DNA of 64,000 nucleotides from Anaerolineae bacterium (GTDB taxonomy: Bacteria; Chloroflexota; Anaerolineae; Aggregatilineales; Phototrophicaceae). Below, piece by piece: positions 35,055 to 44,751 of this stretch (position 1 is its first letter; every line of letters starts with the position of its first letter). The position numbers and the translations under genes were made by a program. Location of the stretch: assembly GCA_022824465.1 (NCBI GenBank), contig JAJDZV010000006.1, forward strand, positions 124,001 to 188,000. The letters run 5' to 3'. The notes beneath the pieces were generated by a model that saw nothing but the letters and a program-made list of their open reading frames with translations, ran no database searches and was not told where the DNA came from.

Positions 35055-35127
35055 GTAGGGGCGATCCTGTGGATCGCCCGTCTGTAAGAACTCCACGGTA
35101 GCGGGCGACTCACAGAGTCGCCCCTAC
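35055..35127 (+). repeat. Inverted GGGCGA/TCGCCC hairpins between binding protein and permease
   Basis: TGTAGGGGCGA (from 35054) and TCGCCCCTACA (ending 35128) form an outer inverted repeat. Inside, GGGCGATCC-TGT-GGATCGCCC (35060-35079) and GGGCGACTC-ACA-GAGTCGCCC (35103-35122) form two hairpins. They belong to the same short palindrome family as 14185 and 63001. Confidence 0.6.
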
Positions 35128-35178
35128 ATCAAAGGCCGCGCGGGCATTGTGACCGCGAGACAGGGCATCAGTAGCCGC

Positions 35179-36078
35179 ATGACCCTCAACCAATACCTGC
35201 GGCGCGCCTGGCCCCTCTACGTCATGATCGTGCCCGGCATCATCTTCGTCCTGCTCTTCCGCTACTATCCCATGTACGGCGTCGTCATCGCCTTTCAAGA
35301 CTTCAGCCCAGCCAAAGGCTTCGCCAACTCGCCCTGGATCGGCTGGGAAAATTTCGAGTTTCTCTTCTCCCTGCCAGAGTTCAGTCGCATCCTGACCAAC
35401 ACCGTGCTGATCGCGGTCGCTAAAATCGTCGCCGACCAGATCGGCGCCATCATTCTCGCCCTGCTGCTCAACGAGGCGCGCAAGCTCCTCTTCCGCCGCA
35501 CGATCCAAACCCTGGTCTATCTGCCGCATTTCCTTTCCTGGATCGTCCTCGGCGGCATCCTGCTCGATATCCTCGCGCCACACGGCATCCTCAATCAAGC
35601 CATCGGCAACTTCGGCATCGACAAACAGCTCTTCCTCGGCAGTAACTCCTGGTTCCGCGGCACCGTCATCATCTCCGGCTTCTGGAAAAACGTCGGCTTC
35701 TCAACCATCGTCTATCTGGCGGCGCTCACAGCCATCAACCCGGTTCTCCACGAAGCCGCCGCCATCGACGGCGCCGGGCGCTTCCGCCGCATCTGGCATA
35801 TCACCCTGCCCGGCATCCGCCCGACCATCGTCCTGCTGGCCGCGCTCAGCCTGGGCGATGTCTTGCAAGCCGGCTTCGAACAAATCCTGACGCTCTATAG
35901 CCCGGCCGTCTATCGCACCGGCGACATCATCGATACCTACGTCTACCGCGTCGGCTTGGTCTCGGCGCAGTACAGCCTGGCGGGCGCCGTCGGGCTCTTT
36001 AAGTCCTTCATCGGCTTCTTCTTGATCGTCCTCTCGTATTGGCTGGCGGATCGCTACGCCGGCTATCGCATCTTCTAA
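35179..36078 (+). CDS. LplB-type sugar ABC permease (importer 3)
   Basis: A 299-residue permease of the LplB/YteP type, with the signature start region LFRYYPMYGVVIAFQDFSPAKG and the EAA loop EAAAIDGAGRFRRIWHITLP. Six transmembrane segments are predicted. ATG 35179 was chosen over a GTG ten codons upstream because the family starts close to the first helix. It works with the LplC-type subunit 10 bases downstream. Confidence 0.87.
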   Translation: MTLNQYLRRAWPLYVMIVPGIIFVLLFRYYPMYGVVIAFQDFSPAKGFANSPWIGWENFEFLFSLPEFSRILTNTVLIAVAKIVADQIGAIILALLLNEARKLLFRRTIQTLVYLPHFLSWIVLGGILLDILAPHGILNQAIGNFGIDKQLFLGSNSWFRGTVIISGFWKNVGFSTIVYLAALTAINPVLHEAAAIDGAGRFRRIWHITLPGIRPTIVLLAALSLGDVLQAGFEQILTLYSPAVYRTGDIIDTYVYRVGLVSAQYSLAGAVGLFKSFIGFFLIVLSYWLADRYAGYRIF

Positions 36079-36088
36079 GGGCTGCCGC

Positions 36089-36970
36089 ATGATCCGCGAG
36101 CAAAAGTTGTCCAGCCGCCTCTTTGATGGCTTCAACTACATCTTCTTGACAGCCTTCGCCATCCTCTGCCTCGCGCCCATGGTGCATATCTTCGCCGTCT
36201 CCCTCAGCGGGCGCGCGCCAGCGACCGCCGGCTTCGTGTCCTTCTTCCCCCTGGATTTCACTATCGAAAACTATCAGGAAGTCATGGGCTCGCGCACCTT
36301 TCTGCGCTCATTTATGATCTCGGTGGCGCGCGTCCTAACCGGCACAAGCCTGAATATGGCGCTGGTGATTCTCACCGCCTATCCGCTTTCGAAGACGCCC
36401 CGCGTCTTCAAAGGGCGCAACCTCTTCATGTGGTTCTTCGTATTTGCCATGCTCTTCGACGGCGGCTTGATTCCCTCCTTCCTCGTCGTGCGCAGTCTCG
36501 GGCTGTTGAATACCTTGGGCTCGCTGATTCTGCCCAACGCCGTGCCCATCTTCAGCGTCATCTTGATGATGAACTTCTTCCGCGATGTGCCCAAGGAACT
36601 GGAAGAATCGGCCCTCATCGACGGCGCCTCGCATTGGAAAGTGCTCTGGTTCATCTACATCCCGCTGTCGCTGCCCGCCATCGCTACCCTGACGCTCTTC
36701 GCCGCCGTCAACCACTGGAACGCCTGGTTCGACGGGCTGATCTTCATGACCGACAACGCCAACTATCCCATGCAGACCTTCTTGCGCACGGTCGTCGTCG
36801 AGCTCGACCTCACAAATGTCGGCATCGACCCGCGTGATCTGCAGCGCCTTTCCGACCGCGCCATCCGCGGCGCCCAGATCATCGTAGCCACCGTGCCCAT
36901 CCTGGTCGTCTATCCCTTCCTGCAACGCTACTTCATCTCCGGCATCAAGCTCGGCGCCATAAAGGAGTAG
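36089..36970 (+). CDS. LplC-type sugar ABC permease (importer 3)
   Basis: A 293-residue permease of the LplC/YtcP type. The start (LSSRLFDGFNYIFLTAFAILCLAPMVHIFAVSLSGR) and the EAA loop ESALIDGASHWKVLWFIYIPL match the family. It completes importer 3. No ATPase gene follows. The gap after it (36971-37528) contains a repeat and no gene. Confidence 0.87.
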   Translation: MIREQKLSSRLFDGFNYIFLTAFAILCLAPMVHIFAVSLSGRAPATAGFVSFFPLDFTIENYQEVMGSRTFLRSFMISVARVLTGTSLNMALVILTAYPLSKTPRVFKGRNLFMWFFVFAMLFDGGLIPSFLVVRSLGLLNTLGSLILPNAVPIFSVILMMNFFRDVPKELEESALIDGASHWKVLWFIYIPLSLPAIATLTLFAAVNHWNAWFDGLIFMTDNANYPMQTFLRTVVVELDLTNVGIDPRDLQRLSDRAIRGAQIIVATVPILVVYPFLQRYFISGIKLGAIKE

Positions 36971-37224
36971 GCGAATGCGCAATTATCATCCTTGCCCCCT
37001 CCCTGAATCCTTCTTGCCATTTCTATCGCGGGCATCACAAAACGAGGGGAAGACTGCGGATCTCGCGCGTTCCCCTCTCCTCTATATGTGCGGCCAGGCG
37101 GACATGTCTTCGGTTCCGATTCCCGGCCACTCCCTGCTTCAACCGAGAAGTATGGCTCGACCAAAGGTCGGCGCACTATCTCCTGCAACACACACAGTTG
37201 CCCAAATGGATCCATCTTCTTGCA

Positions 37225-37500
37225 GCGCGCTCCCCCTCTCTGATGATTCGGCTGGCGACAGGACACCATGCGAGAACAGATGCCGCGCGCAAATGCGCCG
37301 ACCGGATTTGACACAACGCGCTAATCTTCCTACGCCAATTTCTGACGAATTCTGTAGGGGCGAGCCACTGGCTCGCCCGCAAACTGCCATCTCTGCCGCC
37401 AACTATGACTGTGCGACAAACCCGTCCTGTCCGCTCGATGATTCGGATAGGCGGCCGGGGCGTGAGGCAGACCGCAGCGTCGCTCCTCAACTCTTTACGA
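37225..37500. repeat. Diverged single copy of the 165-base repeat
   Basis: It shares CTGTAGGGGCGAGCCACTGG with the 14130 units and continues through the CTGCCATCTCT block, a GACTGTGCGACAAAC block and the GACCGCAGC block, in that order. It also shares a GCTCCCCCTCTC left boundary with the copy at 53806. Confidence 0.7.
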
Positions 37501-37528
37501 GGGAAGGCGCTCGGGGGCAGGCATTCAA

Positions 37529-39730
37529 ATGACCCTCCAACCCATCTTCGGCAACAAAGCCTTCCCTTTCGGCACGCACGTCTACCGCGAGCCCTGCCTT
37601 GACCTGGACGCCGTCCTGCGCGATTTGCCGCTCCTGAAATCCTACGGCTTCAACATGATCAAAATTCAGGAGCACTGGTCGGCTGACGAAAGCCGCGAAG
37701 GCCTCTACGATTTCTCCCGCGTCGAGCAAGTGGTCCAGCGCGCCGACGAACTTGATCTCGGCGTCTACCTCGGCTTGACCATGGAGCAAGCGCCCGCCTG
37801 GGTCTGGCGCAAGTTCCCCGATTGCCACTTCGTCTATTCGGATGGCCGCCGCCACAACCAACCGACGCAATACACCATCCCCATGGATGGCAAGCCAGGA
37901 CCCTGCTGGGATCACCCCGGCGTACGCGACGCCGCGACGCGTTTCATCGCCGAACTAGCGCGAACACTGGGCAAATACAAAAACATCTGGGCTTGGAACA
38001 CCTTCCAGGAAATCGGCTTCTGGCCCAATACCGCCGGAAAGCTGGGCTTCTGCTACTGCCCGCATACACTGGCGCGCTTTCGCGAATGGCTGCGTGAACG
38101 CTACGCTTCCCTGGATGCGCTGAACGCCGCCTGGCAGATCAATTATGCCGACTGGAACGAGGTCGAGCCGCCCCGCCGCGAAGAGCCGCTGGCGCCCTTC
38201 ATCGACTGGCGCTACTTCATGGACGATGTCTATATGGCGCGCCAGTTGGCTTTCAAGACCTTGACCCTGCGCGAGAACGACCCCTACAAGCGCCCGGTCT
38301 TCAGCCATGCCGATACACCGCGCGTCGGCTCGGGCGCGGAGTGGCGATGGGCGCGGACGGGCGACTTCTTCGGCACAAGCAACTATCCAAAATGGAATAA
38401 CGGCCACCCTTGGGACGACCCGATCACGAGCGAAGACCAAGCGCTGCGCTATGAAATCTGGGAAGAAATGATGCTCTGCACCGATCTGGCGCGCGGCAAT
38501 AACGGGCGCGATCGCGCGCTCTGGGGCGCCGAGTTCCAGGGCGGGCCCATCTCGACCTCGCTGCACTACGGCCGGACCCCGACGCCGAACGACCTGCGCG
38601 TCTGGATGCTGGCCGGGCTGGCTTGTGGCATGACCGGCATCAGCTTCTGGAATCATCGCGTCGAGCGCTTTTGGAAAGAAGGCAACGGCTTCGGCTTGCT
38701 TGACCCGACCGGCGAAAGCAGCGAACGAATGACCGCCGTCAGCCGCATCGGCGCCGCCATACAGCAACATGGCGACTTCTTCGCGCTTTCGCAGCCCCCG
38801 CGCGCAACGGTCGCCCTGCTCGTGAACGAAGACACCTGCCATTTCTTCCAGGCCTGCAACGGCGATGTCATCCACCACTACCGCTACAATATGCGCGGCT
38901 GGTATGCGCGGCTGTGGCGCCTCGGCATCCCGGTCGACTTCCTGGATGCGCATCAGGTCGCCGCCGGCGAATTGTCGCACTATCAAGCGGCCATCCTGAC
39001 CATGCCGCTCAGCCTGGACGCAGACTACTTCAATCACCTCGTCGCCTTCGCGGAAGCCGGCGGCGCGCTGATCGCCGAAGCCTGCCCGGGCCGCTGGGAC
39101 AAATACGGCTGGACGACCCCGACGCAACTGGTCGACGGCGGCGAAAAATTCTTCGGCGCGCGACATCATGACCTCGTCATGGTCAAGGAACCGGGCGAGC
39201 GGCAGCGCTGGATGCCGGAGGAGCGTCGCTTCGGCGAATTCGACCCGCCAACCACGCTGGAAGGCTACGGACCATTCGCCGACATGCAGCTCCGCGCCAA
39301 CTTCTATCTGCAGACCCTGCTGCCAACGACCGCCGACCTGCTTCTGAAGCGGCGCGATGACGCGGTCGGCCTCGTGAACAAGGTCGGCGCCGGACGCAGC
39401 ATCCTTCTCGGCAGTTTCTTCGGTTTCAGCGCCCTGGCTTACCGCGCCGCCGATGCCGATGGCGACCGCTTTCTCGGCGCGCTTTTGGCGACTGCCGGGG
39501 TCTCGCCCGACCGCTGCGGAGCGCTGCTGCGCCGCCGTCGCGTCCTGGATGATCGCCAAGCCTGGTTCTTCATCAATCCGACCGCCGAGCCAGTAACGGC
39601 AACAATCAACTGCGAAGGCTACACCGATGTGATCGACCTGCTGGGCGACAGCCTGGTCAGCCAATCGCAAGACGAGCTTGCCCTGCGCGTGCCGGGCATC
39701 AACCTGGCCTGCCTGCTGCTGTCTCCGTGA
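37529..39730 (+). CDS. GH42-family beta-galactosidase
   Basis: A 733-residue cytosolic glycosidase. The order is: TIM-barrel catalytic domain (about residues 1-390), trimerisation domain with a type-1 amidotransferase-like fold (about 430-640), and a C-terminal beta domain. The nucleophile is E335 in LWGAEFQGG. The acid/base is E161, but the motif reads WNTFQEIG where the family usually has Asn-Glu, so Gln replaces the conserved Asn. C175 and C177 correspond to the CxC part of the zinc site seen in some GH42 enzymes. It lies after importer 3, whose product it may hydrolyse to galactose. Confidence 0.87.
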   Translation: MTLQPIFGNKAFPFGTHVYREPCLDLDAVLRDLPLLKSYGFNMIKIQEHWSADESREGLYDFSRVEQVVQRADELDLGVYLGLTMEQAPAWVWRKFPDCHFVYSDGRRHNQPTQYTIPMDGKPGPCWDHPGVRDAATRFIAELARTLGKYKNIWAWNTFQEIGFWPNTAGKLGFCYCPHTLARFREWLRERYASLDALNAAWQINYADWNEVEPPRREEPLAPFIDWRYFMDDVYMARQLAFKTLTLRENDPYKRPVFSHADTPRVGSGAEWRWARTGDFFGTSNYPKWNNGHPWDDPITSEDQALRYEIWEEMMLCTDLARGNNGRDRALWGAEFQGGPISTSLHYGRTPTPNDLRVWMLAGLACGMTGISFWNHRVERFWKEGNGFGLLDPTGESSERMTAVSRIGAAIQQHGDFFALSQPPRATVALLVNEDTCHFFQACNGDVIHHYRYNMRGWYARLWRLGIPVDFLDAHQVAAGELSHYQAAILTMPLSLDADYFNHLVAFAEAGGALIAEACPGRWDKYGWTTPTQLVDGGEKFFGARHHDLVMVKEPGERQRWMPEERRFGEFDPPTTLEGYGPFADMQLRANFYLQTLLPTTADLLLKRRDDAVGLVNKVGAGRSILLGSFFGFSALAYRAADADGDRFLGALLATAGVSPDRCGALLRRRRVLDDRQAWFFINPTAEPVTATINCEGYTDVIDLLGDSLVSQSQDELALRVPGINLACLLLSP

Positions 39731-39799
39731 AATCGGCATTCATTCTTCTCTGTGCCCTCGGCGCCTCTGTGGTGAAAAATAGAGAAAACAGGACCTATC

Positions 39800-40969
39800 A
39801 TGAAAATCACCCGCATTGACTGCCACGTTCTGCTCGTGCCGGAATTCCATACCGAAGCCTGCTCGTCGGCCCAAGACAACCTCGTGGTCGAAATCCACAC
39901 CGACGCCGGCATCAGCGGCATCGGCGAAACTGATGTCAATCCTTGGATCGCCCGCGCCTGCATTCAAGCCATCGGCACACACATCATGGGCTTGGGCTTG
40001 GCGGAGATGCTCATCGGCTGTGACCCCCTGCAGCCGGAAGCCATCTGGCAGAAACTCTACAGCGGCTCAAAGATGAACGGACGCCGCGGCGCGCTGATCT
40101 GCGCCATGGGCGCCATCGATATGGCGCTCTGGGATATCAAAGGCAAGGCGCTCGATGTCCCAGTTTACAAACTGCTCGGCGGCGCCGTCAAAGACTCGAT
40201 CACCCCCTACGCCTCACTGCTGCCCATCGGCGACACGCTGGGCCAATACCGCGACTCGCTCAAAGCCAAGCTGCTGGACGCGCGCGCCTATGGCTTCAAA
40301 GCAGCCAAGCTCGAGATCTGCATCAACGGTCCCTACACCCACAACGCCCTGCAAGAGCATGACGATCATATCGCCGACATCGTCGCCGAGTGCCGCGACG
40401 CCGTCGGTAGCGAGATGACCCTGATGGTCGATGTCGCCTACGCCTGGGACGATGCCCGCACCGCCCTGCGCGTGATCAAGCAGCTTGAGCCCTTCGACCT
40501 CTTCTTTCTCGAGACACCCATCAATATCGACGACCTCGAGGGCTACGCCTTCATCTGCGACCATTCGCCGATCCGCATCGCCGCTGGCGAGTGGCAGAAT
40601 ACCCACTGGGAATTCATCGATCTGGCGCATCGAGGCAAGCTGGATGTCCTGCAGCCCGATGTCGGCCGTGTCGGCGGCTTCACCGAGGCGCGCAAGGTCG
40701 CGCAACTCGCGGCTGACTACGGACGGCTAATCGTGCCCCATTGCTGGAAAACCGGCATCGGCATCGCCGCCAGCGCCCACCTGGCTTTCGCCACCGCTTG
40801 CTGCCCCTTCATCGAATGGCTGCCAGCCCATCTGTCTGAGTCGGTGCTGCGCGATGAACTGGTCGCCGACGAAATCGAAATGATCGACGGCGAAATCCAA
40901 CTGCCGCAGAAACCCGGGCTCGGCATCGAGCTCAATCGTGACGCCTTGGCGCGCTATTCAGTTGACTAG
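39800..40969 (+). CDS. Mandelate racemase/muconate lactonizing-family sugar-acid dehydratase
   Basis: A 389-residue enolase-superfamily enzyme. Metal ligands are D211 (MVDVAYAWDD), E238 (LETP) and E264 (AAGEWQ). K170 in AAKLEI and H314 in IVPHCWK are candidate general bases, the His being typical of acid-sugar dehydratases. It would remove water from an aldonic or uronic acid to give a 2-keto-3-deoxy acid, the substrate type of the DapA-like gene at 46570. AGGA precedes the ATG; it lies 69 bases after the GH42 gene. Confidence 0.85.
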   Translation: MKITRIDCHVLLVPEFHTEACSSAQDNLVVEIHTDAGISGIGETDVNPWIARACIQAIGTHIMGLGLAEMLIGCDPLQPEAIWQKLYSGSKMNGRRGALICAMGAIDMALWDIKGKALDVPVYKLLGGAVKDSITPYASLLPIGDTLGQYRDSLKAKLLDARAYGFKAAKLEICINGPYTHNALQEHDDHIADIVAECRDAVGSEMTLMVDVAYAWDDARTALRVIKQLEPFDLFFLETPINIDDLEGYAFICDHSPIRIAAGEWQNTHWEFIDLAHRGKLDVLQPDVGRVGGFTEARKVAQLAADYGRLIVPHCWKTGIGIAASAHLAFATACCPFIEWLPAHLSESVLRDELVADEIEMIDGEIQLPQKPGLGIELNRDALARYSVD

Positions 40970-41120
40970 ACAGCCAGATGCGCTCTTCGCCCATCCATTG
41001 GAATTCAGACGAAGATAACCAGGATCCAAGCTGAACTTGCGCGTGCATGGCCGCCGCCTCAAAACATAAACGAATCGGACTGGAGGCATCTCGCCCTTGC
41101 TCGGATTCGCGCGTCTGCAG

Positions 41121-41889
41121 TCACTCTGTCCCCATGTTCTTCGGCAGGCTCGCAAGTTTGTAATGCTCGTCGCCCGTTAGCGCTCGGCGATAAATGGCCA
41201 GGCCGCCCAACAATCCCTTGAAGAAATTACCCGGCTCGCCTGATCGATGAACGCCGCCCACAGTGAAGTCGCCGCCGTCAGCCTGACCGTCGTAAATGCC
41301 GCCCGGATAGTAGTAAGGATTTCGCTTGTCGCGCTTGTCGAGCCGACCGTTAAGATAGCCGCGTATATGAGCGCTATCGTACGAAAACGCGACGCACGCC
41401 CATTGATCAAAAGGCACAGCCGATGCGCCAATTGCCGCATCCATGCAGTATCTGTAACCGGGAGTCGGACCCCCCCACGGAAGATATATGACCGCAGACC
41501 TGATCGCCGCTATCCCAAATGCGCAGATCCAGAAACAGGCAGTATTGGCGCTTGCTTCGCGTCTCGTCCCAAATGCCGGCGATCGCTTGGCAAGACTGTG
41601 TCAACGGCGTCGCCAGTCGCTTTAGCCAGGCAACGACAGTCACTTGAGCTTCGCGTCCGTAAATATCAAGCTCTAGGCATTCAGCCCGAGGCAAACAGAA
41701 CCACTGACCATGCTCGAGTGACGCCGCGCGCTCCCCAAACACGCCGTCGGCGACCGTATTCACAGGCCCCTTCAACTCGCGAAGCTGAAATGCCCGCAGC
41801 CCCTTGGCAATCCGTCGTTGCCCCGCGCTTTCCTGGAAATCCCAAAAAGCAACGAGATCCGGAATTGTGAGAGGAACCCGTCTCGTCAT
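41121..41889 (-). pseudogene. LamG-domain protein with a one-base frameshift
   Basis: Two overlapping frames on the minus strand together make one laminin-G/concanavalin-like protein of about 255 residues. The first part (MTRRVPLTIPDLVAFWDFQE) runs to a run of seven G (41470-41476 on the plus strand) and then goes out of frame. The other frame continues with PTPGYRYCMDAAIG, DQWACVAFSYDS, YLNGRLDKR and LLGGLAIYRRALT, the classic LamG end. Six G in the run would restore the frame. It could be a sequencing error, a phase switch or a recent mutation. It lies downstream of the amidohydrolase and may bind a carbohydrate. Confidence 0.75.
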
Positions 41890-41957
41890 ATTTTGTCCGG
41901 ATTGAACCCGGACAACCTCATCAGCTCGCTGCCATCGGCGCTGACGCAGGCGCAAGA

Positions 41958-43016
41958 CTAAGCGAGTCGGTAAAGGCGACGGGCATTTTCACCCATCACA
42001 CCCGCCCGCATCGACTCCGGAAACATGCGTCCGGCGAAGTCCGGCGTATCGCCGTCCCAGTGCGGATAGTCGCTGGAAAACATCAACATATTTTTGGCGT
42101 CAAACATCTCAAGCATGGCGCGAAAATGGCGGATATTGTCCGGCTCCTCCACCGGCTGCGTATTGAGCATCACATGCTCCTGTATCACTTCGCTCGGCGG
42201 CCGATCCAGCCACGGCGAAGTCACGCGCAACGCTTTCCAATTCTTGTCCAGGCGCCACATCAAGGGAGGCAGCCACATCACGCCGCCCTCAAGCAAAATG
42301 ATGCGGAGCTCGGGAAAGGTCTGAAATACACCCTCCGTCACCAAACTCAACAATTGACTCTGATAAATTGTCGCCAAACCCGTGTGCCACTCCAGATACG
42401 AGCTCGGATAGCCCGATGCCATCGGCTTGCCCGAAATGCCTGTGCCTTCCGGCCCAGGATGCAGCGCCACGGGCAGATCATAGGCGACAGCCGCTTCATA
42501 GATCGGATGAAAAAAGCGATTGCCATAAGGCAAGGGCGAGCCGCCGGGCAACAGCGCCTGCGCCACGCGTGGATGACCGCCGACGCGATGAATCTCCTTC
42601 ACCGCGAGCTGTGGATCGCTCAGGACCACCTGGATAGAAGCCAGAAATCTTTCATCCGCCGGCAACCAGTCTTCTATCAAAATGTCGTTGAAGGCCGAGA
42701 TCACACTGGCCGCATAGTCTGGCTCCGGCGAGAGGGGCATGCCGATGTGTGGATTATTGAGTACGCCATAAGCCAGATTGTTAGCGTCAAAATGATGCTC
42801 CGCCAATGGTTCCGGACGGGTGTACGTGGGCGTGCCATCCTCGAGAACGGCATCGCTGCGCATGACCCCGTTCGGATTCCAGTACCCTAATCCGCCCGCG
42901 CTCCGGTTGCCGCTCTCGTAGCGCGTGCGCCACGGTTCCGGCAAGAAGTCCCGAACACGATCAGCATCAATGATCGGATGAACATCGACATCAATTATCG
43001 CTGGTGAAGGTTTCAT
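41958..43016 (-). CDS. Amidohydrolase-family protein (ACMSD-like)
   Basis: A 352-residue TIM-barrel amidohydrolase of the amidohydrolase-2 family. Metal ligands are visible in DVDVHP, the barrel His in VALHPGPEG, and the Asp in MFSSDYPHWDGD. The family contains decarboxylases and hydrolases for ring-derived carboxylates. A stub of a paralogue lies at 18883-19062, upstream of a Rieske gene; here no Rieske gene is adjacent, and the frameshifted LamG gene follows 68 bases later. No signal peptide is visible. Confidence 0.85.
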   Translation of the reverse strand: MKPSPAIIDVDVHPIIDADRVRDFLPEPWRTRYESGNRSAGGLGYWNPNGVMRSDAVLEDGTPTYTRPEPLAEHHFDANNLAYGVLNNPHIGMPLSPEPDYAASVISAFNDILIEDWLPADERFLASIQVVLSDPQLAVKEIHRVGGHPRVAQALLPGGSPLPYGNRFFHPIYEAAVAYDLPVALHPGPEGTGISGKPMASGYPSSYLEWHTGLATIYQSQLLSLVTEGVFQTFPELRIILLEGGVMWLPPLMWRLDKNWKALRVTSPWLDRPPSEVIQEHVMLNTQPVEEPDNIRHFRAMLEMFDAKNMLMFSSDYPHWDGDTPDFAGRMFPESMRAGVMGENARRLYRLA

Positions 43017-43108
43017 TTCCTTAAGTTTCTCTACTTCGGCAAAGACTCTTCCGCGAACTTTCCTTGTCGCGAGCTAACAAGTGACCGCTATCGATTCGCT
43101 GAACTCAT

Positions 43109-43137
43109 TTGACAGCCCATGCCAGATTGGCTAATCT
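43109..43137 (+). promoter_or_regulatory. Sigma-70-type promoter for importer 4
   Basis: TTGACA (43109-43114), 17-base spacer, TAATCT (43132-43137), leaving about 180 bases of leader before the binding-protein start. The 43017-43322 gap has no gene. CTTGT-9-ACAAG around 43064-43082 is a possible operator. Confidence 0.5.
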
Positions 43138-43322
43138 ACCGTCAGGCTAGACTGCCTGCGCCCGATTATAGGTCGGCGACATGGCGGAGGCAAGCAGCAC
43201 CGTTCAATGAACTGCGCCAATCGGCGAGTTGGTCGAACAAGCGAATAGTCGCTTCCAATGATTAGGCCTGTGCCACGCCCGTTGGCGCAAGCGATTGAAA
43301 AGATATAAAGGAGGAGTTTTCA

Positions 43323-44687
43323 ATGAATCAGCACTTTTCTCGTCGAGATTTCTTGAAGCTGGCGGCAGCAAGCGGCACGCTGCTCGCATCGGGCTTGCCC
43401 GCTTGGGGACAAGACATGTCGGAGCTTCTCGTTTACTGGCGGAACAATCCGCGCGAAATCGAAACGATGGAGCAAGCCTTTGCCGATTTTACAGCGGATC
43501 ATCCTTCCTACAGCGTCAACTTTCAGCAAGCGGCCGGCGGCTTGGAAGGCGATGCCCGTCTGCAAGCCCTGTTCGCTGCCGGGACGCCGCCCGAGGTCTT
43601 CGCGTCGGTCTTCAACGCCGGTCTTGTCGATTATGTATATCGCGACTTCGTGACCGACTTGACCCCCTTGATCGAGCGTGACGCCTGGGACCAGTCCGAT
43701 TACTTTGATGTCGCGCTGGAAACCTTCACCTTCGGCGGCAAACAGTTTGGCATCCCGCGCGGAGGCATCCCGTCGCCCTTGTTCTACAACAAGGATCTCT
43801 TTGACCAAGCCGGGCTGCCCTATCCGCCCACCGATTGGGAGGACGAGTCCTGGACCTGGGATACCATGCTCGAATACGCCCACGCCCTCACCAAACGCGA
43901 AGGACCGCGCACAACCCAGTACGGCATCGTCATCGGTTCAACGCTCAACTGGAATCAGTGGCCCATGCTTTGGGGCGCGCAGATATTCCCCGATGATGCC
44001 TTCAATTATGGGCTCACGCGCGAACACAACTTCCGCGACCCCGTCGTAGTCAATAGTCTGCAAAAAATGGTCGACCTCATCTGGACCGAAGAAGTCGCCC
44101 CGACGCCTGAAGTCAGTGGCGGCTTTGGCTTCTTCGGACCCTTCAATAATGGCTTGGCCGCCATGTACATCCATTTGGGCGCATACACCGTTGCCAATAA
44201 CGCCGAATTCAATTGGGGCGCGGCCGCGCTGCCACGTGGCGAGCCCTCCGCCCAGCAGCGTTCCACCACCTTCACCGGACCCTTCCTCATCGGCAGCGGC
44301 AGCAACGTCGAAGGCGCTTGGGACTTGGTGAAATACCTCACCGGCGTGGACGGTCAGCGGACCATCATGCGCGGGGCGGTCGTCGGCACCAGCCGCCAGT
44401 CCTTGCTCGAAGAATGGTTTGGCGCCATGAGCCCGCCCACCAACGAACTCTTGGCGGTCCAGGCCGGCGGCTACAAGCATGGCTTGGAATCGCCCAACGT
44501 CCGCCTGGTCGGTTGGGGCGAAATCGCAACCCTCTTGAGTTCCGAATTCGACCTGATGATGCTGGGTGAACGCTCGGCGCAGGAAGCCGTCGATGCGCTC
44601 GCTCCCAAGCTGGACGTCTTGCTGAACGAAATCTACGACAAAAACATTGATAAGGCGCGGACAATCTTCCCGGATTTCCCCGGCTAG
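43323..44687 (+). CDS. Tat-exported family-1 sugar-binding protein (importer 4)
   Basis: A 454-residue binding protein with a twin-arginine signal (SRRDFLKLAAASGTLLASG). After it, family-1 blocks follow: LVYWRNNPREIETMEQAFADF, FAAGTPPEVFAS, LFYNKDLFDQAGLPYPP. AAAGGAGGAG gives a strong ribosome site. It leads the two permease genes of importer 4 and has its own promoter. The substrate is not readable from the sequence, but the DapA-like gene at the operon's far side hints at a sugar acid. Confidence 0.87.
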   Translation: MNQHFSRRDFLKLAAASGTLLASGLPAWGQDMSELLVYWRNNPREIETMEQAFADFTADHPSYSVNFQQAAGGLEGDARLQALFAAGTPPEVFASVFNAGLVDYVYRDFVTDLTPLIERDAWDQSDYFDVALETFTFGGKQFGIPRGGIPSPLFYNKDLFDQAGLPYPPTDWEDESWTWDTMLEYAHALTKREGPRTTQYGIVIGSTLNWNQWPMLWGAQIFPDDAFNYGLTREHNFRDPVVVNSLQKMVDLIWTEEVAPTPEVSGGFGFFGPFNNGLAAMYIHLGAYTVANNAEFNWGAAALPRGEPSAQQRSTTFTGPFLIGSGSNVEGAWDLVKYLTGVDGQRTIMRGAVVGTSRQSLLEEWFGAMSPPTNELLAVQAGGYKHGLESPNVRLVGWGEIATLLSSEFDLMMLGERSAQEAVDALAPKLDVLLNEIYDKNIDKARTIFPDFPG

Positions 44688-44703
44688 TTCAAACGTTGAT
44701 GCC

Positions 44704-44732
44704 GAGAGCCAGGTTAGCTAAGCCTGGCTCTC
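44704..44732 (+). terminator. Perfect 10-bp hairpin between binding protein and permeases
   Basis: GAGAGCCAGG (44704-44713) pairs with CCTGGCTCTC (44723-44732), loop TTAGCTAAG. It is followed by TTGCC and no long T run. It fits partial termination or RNA stabilisation at the junction. Confidence 0.6.
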
Positions 44733-44751
44733 TTGCCAAAGGGCGCCGCAA

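Noticed and set aside
36975..37532. 186-codon plus-strand frame after importer 3
   Set aside because: It runs through the dispersed repeat, has no conserved block and no ribosome site.
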